From the NCBI GenBank assembly GCA_947589335.1, contig CANPZH010000035.1, positions 1-12,746 of the forward strand: 12,746 nucleotides of DNA, read 5' to 3'. The notes under the pieces are model-generated. The model was not told where the DNA came from and ran no database searches. It was given only the letters and a program-made list of their open reading frames with translations. Source of the stretch: an uncultured Clostridia bacterium (GTDB taxonomy: Bacteria > Bacillota > Clostridia > Christensenellales > Borkfalkiaceae). This document shows, one piece after another, positions 6,381 through 12,746 of this stretch. Made by a program: the position numbers and the translations under genes. Positions within the stretch are counted from its first letter, which is position 1. Each line of letters begins with the position of its first letter.

Positions 6381-8687
6381 TTACTCTCCCTGCGTCAGCG
6401 CGAGCGCCGACGAATAGACGGAGGAACGCGTCAGTTCCGTCCGTTTGCCGCGGACGATGCGGATCCTCCCCGCCGAACAGTCGATGAGCCCGAGCTCCGA
6501 GAAGACGGCGAGCGCGAAGGTCATCCGGTAGGGATCGAACCCCAGCCCGCCGAGCATGCGCGCGGTCTCCGCGAGATTCTCCCCCGCCGCCTGCCCCTCG
6601 GCGGCGCGCAGGGCGGTGAATACCTCCGCCATCGACCCGCGGTCAAGCCCGATGCCGGAGAGCTGCTTCCATCCGCAGATGTCCCCGTTGGCATACAGGC
6701 GGGCGTTCCCCGTCGCCTGCGCGATCGTTGCGGGCGTCTCCAAAAAGACGATGTCGCGGAATGCCGAGAGGTCGCAGTCCCTGTCCGGCGCGATGAGCAC
6801 GGCGTTGCGGACGCTCCCCGACGACAGGCGGAAGATCTCCTTGGGGAGCTCTTTGAGGGCGGGGAAGCGCTCGAGGGTCTCCCGCTCCTGCGCGATCGCG
6901 CAGAGCCCGTAGGCGCAGGAGGCGATCTTCTCCGCGATCAGCCCGTTCAGCTCCTCCGTCGTCCTCTTCTCCGCACGGCGGACGGGGCCCTGCAGGGTGC
7001 CCAAAAAGCTCTCGAAGCCGTCGAGGTCGACGTCCGATCCGCTCATGCCGTCGTACACGACGTCGCGGATGAAGCCCTTCAGGCTCTCCCGCCCGCGGTA
7101 GCGGGACAGATTGCATTCGAAGATGAGCGTCTTCTTTACGTCGCTCCGAAGGAGCTTCATCGCGTCCGCCCCGCCGAAGTACATGAAGTCGATCTTGCCG
7201 TCCGAGACGGTCAGATGGGGCGAGAGCGGCTTCAGGGGCACGGCGTCGAGCCTGCCCGCCTCCGTGCAGAAGAGCGGGCGGCGGTTGCCCACGCCGTAGG
7301 GCTCGAGCGATTCGAGCTCCTGCGCGAGCCGCCGGTCGATCGTCTCCAATTCACCGCTGACGCAGACCGTCGGCATGAAATCCTCCGCGCGGTAGTGCGA
7401 GCCGATATAGCCGTCGAGCGCCTCCTTCAGCGCCCCGAAATTTTCCTCTTTGATGTTCACGCCCGCCGCCTGCGCGTGGCCGCCGAATTCCTCGATCCAC
7501 TGCGACGCGCTCTTGAGCGCCTCGAAGATGTTGACGCTCTCGATGCTGCGGGCGCTGCCGCGGAGCAGGTCCCCCTTCCGCACGAAGAGAATGGCGGGGC
7601 GGGCGTACTCCTCCGCGATCCGCGCGGCGACGATCCCGATCAGCCCCGCGTGCCAGTCCTCCCCGACGAGCATGACGATGTTCCCGTAGGCGCCCTGCTC
7701 CGCGATCTGCCGCTTGGCGCGCTCGTAGAGCTCGTCGCAGAGCTGCTGGCGCTCCAGATTGTAGGCGTTGAGCTTTGCCGCGAGGTCGAAGATCTCGCCC
7801 TCGTCGTCCGTCGTAAAGAGGCGGAGCGCGGCGCGCGCGTCCCCCATTCTGCCCGCGGCGTTGACGCGGGGCGCCAGCGTGAAGGCAAGCGTCTGCGCCG
7901 TTACCTCCGTCTGCTTGCCGAGCAGGGCGGAAAACGCGGGACGGGGTGCGTTTCGGATGAGTTTCAGCCCCTCCGAGACGATATCGCGGTTCTCGCCGAG
8001 CAGCGGCACGCTGTCTGCGACCGTCGAGAGGGCGCAGAAGTCGAGAAGGGCGTATGCCCGCTCCCCGATCAGCGCGGCCGCCAGCTTGAAGGCGACGCCC
8101 GCGCCGCAGAGATTGTCGTAGGGGTAATCGTCTTTGATCTTGGGATTGATGCAGATGCAGTCCGGAAGGGTCTCGGGCAGTTCGTGATGGTCGGTGACGA
8201 TCACATATGCGCCCTGTTCCTTGAGATATTCGACCTCCTCCGCGCAGGAGATCCCGCAGTCCGCGGTGATGACGAGGTCGGGCAGGAATTCGTCGAAGAT
8301 GCGGTCGATCGCGGCGACCGACAGCCCGTACCCCTCCTCCCGCTCGGGGACATAGAGATAGGGCTCGATGCCGAATTCGCGCAGCGCCCGCGACAGGATC
8401 GCAAGGGCGCCGATGCCGTCGGCGTCGTAGTCCCCGAACACGGCGACCCGCCAGTCCTCCTCCGCCGCCTTGCGCAGGAGCGCGACCGCCTCCTCCATGC
8501 CGCTCATCAGATAGGGAGAGAGAAAGTTCTCCCGCGAGGGATGAAGGAACCGCCGCATCTTTTCCTCGTCGTCGAGACCGCGCGCATAGAGGATCCCCGC
8601 GGTCGTCCCGGTGATACCGAGCGCCTCCGCGAGCGTTTGAACGTTATGCAGCCCTTCGGGCGGAAATTCACGGACGATTCTCTTCAT
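6381..8687 (-). CDS. recJ: Single-stranded-DNA-specific exonuclease RecJ
   Basis: RecJ is a 5'-to-3' exonuclease on single-stranded DNA, used in recombinational repair and mismatch repair. The 768-residue protein shows the DHH motifs in order: VFGDYDADGIGA (83-94), TADCG (141-145), TDHHELP (165-171), STVADSVPL (221-229) and LAPRVNAAGRMGDA (271-284). The DHHA1 domain has GEDWHAGLIGIVAARIAE (342-359), GSARS (377-381) and FGGHAQAAG (401-409). An OB-like part and a roughly 200-residue C-terminal region follow, as is usual in Bacillota RecJ. The usual DYDVDG is DYDADG here, a mild change. The ATG at 8687-8685 has only a weak GGGGA upstream, but no better start lies nearby. It begins 96 bases after secF with a terminator between, and heads the tight recJ-rel-MBL-hemZ-lipoprotein run. 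No clear promoter of its own is visible. Confidence 0.97.
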   Translation of the reverse strand: MKRIVREFPPEGLHNVQTLAEALGITGTTAGILYARGLDDEEKMRRFLHPSRENFLSPYLMSGMEEAVALLRKAAEEDWRVAVFGDYDADGIGALAILSRALREFGIEPYLYVPEREEGYGLSVAAIDRIFDEFLPDLVITADCGISCAEEVEYLKEQGAYVIVTDHHELPETLPDCICINPKIKDDYPYDNLCGAGVAFKLAAALIGERAYALLDFCALSTVADSVPLLGENRDIVSEGLKLIRNAPRPAFSALLGKQTEVTAQTLAFTLAPRVNAAGRMGDARAALRLFTTDDEGEIFDLAAKLNAYNLERQQLCDELYERAKRQIAEQGAYGNIVMLVGEDWHAGLIGIVAARIAEEYARPAILFVRKGDLLRGSARSIESVNIFEALKSASQWIEEFGGHAQAAGVNIKEENFGALKEALDGYIGSHYRAEDFMPTVCVSGELETIDRRLAQELESLEPYGVGNRRPLFCTEAGRLDAVPLKPLSPHLTVSDGKIDFMYFGGADAMKLLRSDVKKTLIFECNLSRYRGRESLKGFIRDVVYDGMSGSDVDLDGFESFLGTLQGPVRRAEKRTTEELNGLIAEKIASCAYGLCAIAQERETLERFPALKELPKEIFRLSSGSVRNAVLIAPDRDCDLSAFRDIVFLETPATIAQATGNARLYANGDICGWKQLSGIGLDRGSMAEVFTALRAAEGQAAGENLAETARMLGGLGFDPYRMTFALAVFSELGLIDCSAGRIRIVRGKRTELTRSSVYSSALALTQGE

Positions 8688-8700
8688 GGGTTCCCCGTTT

Positions 8701-8716
8701 GCGGCATCTGCGCCGC
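8701..8716 (-). promoter_or_regulatory. Small hairpin in recJ leader
   Basis: On the minus strand GCGGC, loop GCAGAT and GCCGC form a 5-bp GC stem that ends 13 bases before the recJ ATG, close to its weak ribosome binding site. It could affect initiation on an mRNA reading through the upstream terminator. This is a simple fold and may be chance in GC-rich DNA. Confidence 0.3.
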
Positions 8717-8725
8717 CCTGAAAAA

Positions 8726-8756
8726 ATCAAAAAACGGCGGAAAAAAGCCGCCGTTT
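8726..8756 (-). terminator. Intrinsic terminator after secF
   Basis: On the minus strand AAACGGCGG pairs perfectly with CCGCCGTTT around a CTTTTTT loop (9 bp). TTT, GA and TTTTTT follow, so the T-tract is effectively two runs reaching 8721. It starts 26 bases after the secF stop codon and separates secDF from recJ. It is the clearest terminator in the window. Confidence 0.88.
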
Positions 8757-8782
8757 CCGATATGTGTCTTTGTAAGTGACGA

Positions 8783-9784
8783 TTATTCTTCGGCCTCCGC
8801 AGCCTTCTTCTTGCCGACGTAGCGCTTATGTCTGACCTTATAGCGATCGATCTTGTCCTTCAGAGGGACGAGCACCGCAGGCGCGAGCAGGAACGACGAA
8901 TAAACGCTCAGTGCAAGCGGGATGAGTGCGGACAGCATGAAGAGCCGCAGCCCCGAAGTTGCGATCGCCCCGAGAATGACGAGCACGACTGCGATGGGGA
9001 CGATGAAGCACAGGGCGAACTTCACGGAGGACAGAACGGACTGTCCCACAGCCTCCTGTGCGGAGAGCCCTGTGTATGCGGGATCTTTGAAGTTTCCGCG
9101 CATCTTCATGCACTGTACGAGCCACAGGAGCAGGGAGAAGACCGCGGCGATCCCGGCGAGCATAATGGGCATGTAGGCATAGACGGGAAGCCTGACAAGG
9201 GCAGGCAGGAATGCGGCGAGAAGGGAATCGTTCACACAGGCGACGAGCCCCGCGACCGCAGCCCCTACGCCGAAGCGGAAGCCGACATAGACGAGCGCGA
9301 CGATCGCCGCGACCGCGATCGCGACTGCACCGCGCCAGACTGCCTCGTAAAAGACCTCGCCCGCGGCGGTATGGACGCTCACGTCGATGTCCGCATTGGC
9401 GAAATCGGAGGAGCTCTTTACGCCGCTGAGGATCTTATCCGCGACGGAGGAAAGCGCAGCGCTGTCCGTCTCCGCGCCGAAGGTATAGGTCAGAACGACG
9501 TTCCCCGTCGGGGAAACATAGCTCATATCCAGTTCGGGCGAGACCGTCTTTTCGCAGTAGGTGAGCCCGCCGCCGGAGATGGCGTCTTCACAGAGTTTTT
9601 CGAGCGCCTCGTCTTTGAGTTCGATCTGTACGACGGCGTCATAGCCAATCTCGATCGACTTCGTCTCGGGCGCGACATAGTTGTACCCGAAGAGCGCGCA
9701 GAGGATGATCCCCGCTGCCAGCAGAACCGCCGAGACAGCCGCCCACACGGGAAGGAGTTTGCCGGGAATAAAACGCTTATTCAT
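8783..9784 (-). CDS. secF: Divergent SecF, protein-export membrane subunit
   Basis: SecF partners SecD in the membrane to help draw proteins across after SecA-driven translocation. The 333-residue protein has TM1 (about 11-33), an extracytoplasmic domain (about 35-145), then AVWRGAVAIAVAAIVALVYV (148-167), which matches the SecF TM2 start, further helices and SVYSSFLLAPAVLVPLK (293-309), matching the typical SecF end G-x-YSS-x-x-x-A-P. The usual HD after TM2 is ND (N185-D186). The usual SxNDTIVVFDRIREN segment is replaced by VFSLLLWLVQCMKMRGN (215-231), so the family's most conserved block is lost. Length and topology are normal. The ATG overlaps the secD stop by 8 bases and has AGGAGGTG (complement of 9792-9799). 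Assignment rests on order beside secD, topology and partial motifs. Confidence 0.85.
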   Translation of the reverse strand: MNKRFIPGKLLPVWAAVSAVLLAAGIILCALFGYNYVAPETKSIEIGYDAVVQIELKDEALEKLCEDAISGGGLTYCEKTVSPELDMSYVSPTGNVVLTYTFGAETDSAALSSVADKILSGVKSSSDFANADIDVSVHTAAGEVFYEAVWRGAVAIAVAAIVALVYVGFRFGVGAAVAGLVACVNDSLLAAFLPALVRLPVYAYMPIMLAGIAAVFSLLLWLVQCMKMRGNFKDPAYTGLSAQEAVGQSVLSSVKFALCFIVPIAVVLVILGAIATSGLRLFMLSALIPLALSVYSSFLLAPAVLVPLKDKIDRYKVRHKRYVGKKKAAEAEE

Positions 9785-11288
9785 CGTCTTCCACCTCCTC
9801 TCTCTTGAAATGACAGAATTTGCCCGCGTCCTTTGCGAACGGCATCATGATGTACCACAGGAAGCGGTTGACGACCAGGGTGCACAGCCCGGAGAAGAAG
9901 ACGCCGAGCGAGAACGCAAGCGCGAATGCGCTCAGTTCCGTGATCGCGATCAGCCATGTGAGAAGGCCTGCGATCAGGAGGGTCACATGAAGATCGAAGA
10001 TGTGCCAGAAGCACTTCGAATAGCCCGTCTTGACGGAGGACATCATCGTCTTCCCGAGGGCGTATTCCTTTCTCGCGTTTTCGAAGGCGTACGCGTTGCA
10101 GACGCAGAGGAGCGCAAAGGTGAGCGCAAACGCCGCAAGCGTGCCCGCGCCGATCGCAATGCCGCCGCCCAGCCCGATGGACCAGAAGCAGAGCGTCATC
10201 ACGAGCAGGAAGATGAGGCAGGAGTAGAGGTGCGCGAACCCGAGACGGCGGTAGCGGATGAAGAATGCCGCAACCATCAGAACGAACGCAACCCCGACCG
10301 CGATATAGGCGAACATCAGGGCGTTATCGCCGAAGTTTGCATATCCTCTCGTCAGCCTGCCGACGGTCATGCCCGAGATCTCGGAGCCGTACTTCATCGC
10401 GGTGCTCAGCGTAACGGCGACCATCGCGGCGGAATCCGCGGTGTAGGAGCCGCTGATATAGAGATCGTCGTGGATCTCCTCGCTCACGGACAGATTGATG
10501 ACGGTGTTGCCGCCGACCTGCACGAAGAGGTATCCCGCGCTCTCCGCGGCGCCCGAAGTCGCCTCGGCGACGAGATCGAGACCCTTGTCCGTGAAGCTGA
10601 TCTGCACAAAGGGGGTCGTCCCGCTCATACGGGTCGAGACGCTGTCGATGTAGTCGGTGATGGGGCCCGCTCCTCTCGACGTCTCGGGGAGCACCTGCGT
10701 CGCGCTCGCCGCGTCGTTCGAGGTCCCGTAAGACACCGTGACTTCTCCCATGTAGGAGAAGTACAGGAAGGAAGCGACCGCCGTATCCAGCGTCGCGGGG
10801 AGGGCCGCACGGACGGTATAGTCGTCGCGGATCTCCAGAGCCGTGTTCTCTTCATGCACGCTCTCAAAGCGTGCTTTCAGCACTTCGACCTGACGGCCGA
10901 ATGCAGTCTTGAATTCCTCGGTGGGCGTCTCTCCGCCGTCCGTCACCGTCTCTTTCTCCAGATAGAGAGAGCCGTAAGCGACGTACTTCGCCTCGTAATC
11001 CGCCTTCTCCTCGCCCTCTTTCTGCGCGAGGTTGTCCGCATACTCCCGTGCGGAGATGACGCCCTCGGGATAGAGCACGGCGGAATAGCTCCCGCCGACG
11101 TAGCCCGGATCGCTTCCGCCATAGAGATAGCCGCCGAGATCGGCGCTCTTCTCCGTCCAGTTGATAAGCGGGTTGTAGAAGTGGATCCCGTCGCTGTCGG
11201 TAGGGAACGGCACGAAGCACACCACACATAAAACGGCGATGACCAGCGTGATCAAGGTCAGACAAATCGCCGATTTTATTTTACCCAT
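9777..11288 (-). CDS. secD: Divergent SecD, protein-export membrane subunit
   Basis: SecD is a six-helix membrane protein of the SecDF accessory complex. The 503-residue protein has TM1 (7-28), a large extracytoplasmic domain (about 30-320) and five more helices from 323 to 481. The stretch VQVGGNTVINLSVSEEIHDD (257-276) followed by YISGSYTADSAAMVAVTLST aligns with the SecD P1 base, usually GKVISAPxI...I.GxF...A..LA..L. TGYSKCFWHIFDLHVTLLIA (421-440) matches the SecD sequence ending FDANVTTLIA. However, the hallmark DANVLIFERIRE is VCNAYAFENARKE (396-408): V396 replaces the aspartate, while N398, E403 and R406 remain. The N-terminal GLDLxGG is also degraded (ADLGGYLYGG, 49-58). The ATG follows AGGAGG (complement of 11294-11299) and a strong promoter about 80 bases upstream. 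It overlaps secF by 8 bases. Family membership is clear; normal mechanism is not. Confidence 0.88.
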   Translation of the reverse strand: MGKIKSAICLTLITLVIAVLCVVCFVPFPTDSDGIHFYNPLINWTEKSADLGGYLYGGSDPGYVGGSYSAVLYPEGVISAREYADNLAQKEGEEKADYEAKYVAYGSLYLEKETVTDGGETPTEEFKTAFGRQVEVLKARFESVHEENTALEIRDDYTVRAALPATLDTAVASFLYFSYMGEVTVSYGTSNDAASATQVLPETSRGAGPITDYIDSVSTRMSGTTPFVQISFTDKGLDLVAEATSGAAESAGYLFVQVGGNTVINLSVSEEIHDDLYISGSYTADSAAMVAVTLSTAMKYGSEISGMTVGRLTRGYANFGDNALMFAYIAVGVAFVLMVAAFFIRYRRLGFAHLYSCLIFLLVMTLCFWSIGLGGGIAIGAGTLAAFALTFALLCVCNAYAFENARKEYALGKTMMSSVKTGYSKCFWHIFDLHVTLLIAGLLTWLIAITELSAFALAFSLGVFFSGLCTLVVNRFLWYIMMPFAKDAGKFCHFKREEVEDDE

Positions 11289-11369
11289 TGTTGCCTCCTG
11301 TCAAAGGAAATCTTCCGTATCATGTAAAATCGCACAAAAAACTGTACCCGGAAAATTCCGTCTTTTTCC

Positions 11370-11398
11370 ATTATATCTGATTCATGCTTGTCCGTCAA
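11370..11398 (-). promoter_or_regulatory. Near-consensus sigma-A promoter for secD-secF
   Basis: On the minus strand TTGACG (complement of 11393-11398), a 17-base spacer and a perfect TATAAT (complement of 11370-11375). Predicted transcription start is near 11363, giving a leader of about 75 bases before the secD ATG. It lies in the 141-base gap between scfB and secD. No terminator hairpin is visible after scfB, so scfB read-through could add to secDF expression. Confidence 0.9.
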
Positions 11399-11429
11399 GC
11401 CGAATTGATCGCTTTTTCGTTTTTTTCTG

Positions 11430-12746
11430 TTAATTTTCTGCGGATACGCCCCCGCTCTGCCCCGATTTCCGCACTGCAAGAATATGCATCGCGCACTCGA
11501 TCCGCTTTTTCATCATGGCGCAGGTCATCCCGTAAGGCGTGTCGATATCGCCGCAGTAATGCTGGTTGTTGGCGCTGCAGCCGCCCGAGCAGATGAACTT
11601 GGCAAAACAGTCTTTGCACTGCTCGCGGGTGAAAAGACAGCTCGAGGCGAACTTTTCGCGGAGCTTTCCGTCGAGCTTGCCCTCGTACACGTTCCCCATG
11701 CGCCATGCGGGATCGCCCGCGAACTGGTGGCAGGGATAGATGTCCCCGTTCGGCACGACGGAAAAATACTCGTTCCCCGCGCCGCATGCGGAGACCCGCT
11801 TTTGCAGGCAGGGACCGCCCTCGAGGTCGATGTTGAAGTGGAAGAAGTTGAAGCCCTCGCCCCGCTCCTCCCGTCTGAGGTATTCGTCGCAGAGCCGCTC
11901 GTACTCCCGCTCGATCGCGGGAAGATGTTCCTCCCTGATCTGAAGTTCGGGGATCTCCGTGACGACGGGTTCCATCGAGATGGAGTCGAACCCCTGGTCC
12001 GCGAGGAAGAGGACGTCGCTTGCAAAGTCGAGATTTTTCGCCGTGAAGGTGCCGCGCACATAGTAGTGCTTGTCCCCGCGCGAGCGCACGAATTTTTTGA
12101 TCTTGTCGATGACGGCGGCATAGCTGCCCTTGCCCGTGACCGTCTTTCTGACGGCGTCGTGCACTTCGGGACGGCCGTCGAGGGAGAGGACGACGTTCTC
12201 CATCTCCTCGTTGAAAAAGGCGATCGTGTCGTCGTCGAGCAAAAGCCCGTTCGTCGTCGTCGTGAAGAGGAAGCGCTTGCCGCGCTTTTCGGCCTCCGCC
12301 TTGGCGTAGAAGACCGTCTCCTTGACGACTCCGAGGTTCATCAGCGGTTCTCCGCCGAAGAAGTCGACCTCGAGCACCTTGCGCTCCCCGCTGTTTGCGA
12401 GCAGGAAGTCGATCGCCCTCTTCGCCGTTTCGAGGCTCATCACCTCGCGCACGGAGTGATAGGCGCCTTCGTCGGCAAAGCAATACTTGCAGCGCAGGTT
12501 GCAGTCGTGGGAGACGTGCAGGCAGAGCGCCTTGACCTCATGAGACTTCATCGGCCGCACGGAGGTCTCCTCCTTGCCGAGAAGCCCCGTGCGCTCGAGC
12601 CCCGCGATCTCCGCAAGCTCTTCGTCCGTCATCTCGACGGGCTCCCCTCTCAGATGCCGCGCCGTGCGTTCGTCGCACTCGTGCAGAGAGCCGCTGCCCG
12701 TGTCGTAGACGTAATACCGATCGTGATATTGAAATACGTGAACCAT
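11430..12746 (-). CDS. scfB: SCIFF peptide maturase, radical SAM/SPASM thioether-forming enzyme
   Basis: ScfB installs thioether cross-links in the small Cys-rich SCIFF peptide (ScfA), a RiPP found across Clostridia. The 438-residue protein starts MVHVFQYHDRYYVYDTGSGS. Residues 1 to about 65 fit the peptide-recognition (RRE-like) N-domain. The radical SAM core has VKALCLHVSHDCNLRCKYCF (71-90, cluster cysteines C82, C86, C89) and FFGGEP (129-134). The SPASM region is complete: C321-x12-G334-x4-C339, then C377-x2-C380-x5-C386-x3-C390 and C409, with extra C313, C370, C398 and C418 that could serve the two auxiliary 4Fe-4S clusters. Length and start match the family, so the first codon is probably the true start although it is the window's final three bases and the ribosome binding site is unseen. 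The scfA precursor is expected just upstream, outside the window. secD-secF follows downstream. Confidence 0.93.
   Translation of the reverse strand: MVHVFQYHDRYYVYDTGSGSLHECDERTARHLRGEPVEMTDEELAEIAGLERTGLLGKEETSVRPMKSHEVKALCLHVSHDCNLRCKYCFADEGAYHSVREVMSLETAKRAIDFLLANSGERKVLEVDFFGGEPLMNLGVVKETVFYAKAEAEKRGKRFLFTTTTNGLLLDDDTIAFFNEEMENVVLSLDGRPEVHDAVRKTVTGKGSYAAVIDKIKKFVRSRGDKHYYVRGTFTAKNLDFASDVLFLADQGFDSISMEPVVTEIPELQIREEHLPAIEREYERLCDEYLRREERGEGFNFFHFNIDLEGGPCLQKRVSACGAGNEYFSVVPNGDIYPCHQFAGDPAWRMGNVYEGKLDGKLREKFASSCLFTREQCKDCFAKFICSGGCSANNQHYCGDIDTPYGMTCAMMKKRIECAMHILAVRKSGQSGGVSAEN

Noticed and set aside
6363..8822. Very long plus-strand open frame (819 codons) opposite recJ
   Set aside because: It mirrors the recJ codon pattern in a GC-rich genome, its product is Arg/Asp/Glu-rich low-complexity with no family motif, and recJ on the other strand is unambiguous.
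9681..11231. Plus-strand open frame (516 codons) opposite secD
   Set aside because: Highly charged, non-membrane, motif-free product; secD has a promoter, a ribosome binding site and family similarity.
11350..11369. GGAAAA/TTTTCC inverted repeat just downstream of the secD -10
   Set aside because: Only six A/T-rich base pairs with an eight-base loop; too weak to call an operator or attenuator.

Overview
The window reads as a chromosomal segment of a GC-rich member of the Bacillota, most likely class Clostridia. Every supported gene is on the minus strand. The evidence is a SCIFF-type radical SAM maturase (a family described mainly from Clostridia), a HemZ-type radical SAM protein, a bifunctional Rel, separate secD and secF genes, and strong AGGAGG ribosome binding sites. 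The divergent SecDF pair and the His/Cys-rich lipoprotein suggest an uncultured gut-type lineage, possibly Christensenellales-like. That placement is inference. Apart from one short dispersed-type repeat I see no mobile element, phage gene, CRISPR array, tRNA or rRNA.

Reading in the direction of transcription (high to low coordinates): scfB (12746-11430) is a SCIFF peptide maturase whose first codon is the last base triplet of the window, so its presumed precursor gene scfA lies just outside. A near-consensus promoter (11398-11370) then drives secD-secF (11288-8783, overlapping by 8 bases), which ends in an intrinsic terminator (8756-8726). Next is a tightly packed run: recJ (8687-6381), rel (6379-4247), an MBL-fold hydrolase (4245-3640), hemZ (3646-2252) and a predicted lipoprotein (2227-1343). 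Junctions are 1 base, 1 base, a 7-base overlap and 24 bases, so this is probably one operon joining DNA repair, (p)ppGpp control, a small hydrolase and a radical SAM enzyme.

After the lipoprotein comes a 500-base gene-free stretch (1342-841). It holds a perfect 18-bp-stem hairpin, a T-tailed terminator, a roughly 95-base element with inverted ends, a weak terminator-like fold, and a near-consensus extended -10 promoter with a structured leader for rpsO. rpsO (840-586) is followed by an intrinsic terminator and then pnp (481 to the edge), the classic rpsO-pnp order. S15 and PNPase serve ribosome assembly and RNA turnover.

The points most worth a second look are the SecD/SecF pair, which lacks normally conserved transmembrane motif residues, the scfB/secDF neighbourhood with the unseen RiPP precursor, the possible zinc-binding lipoprotein, and the layered hairpins and repeat between the lipoprotein gene and rpsO. 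I did not find convincing evidence of an entirely new system. The large plus-strand open frames are shadows of the real minus-strand genes.
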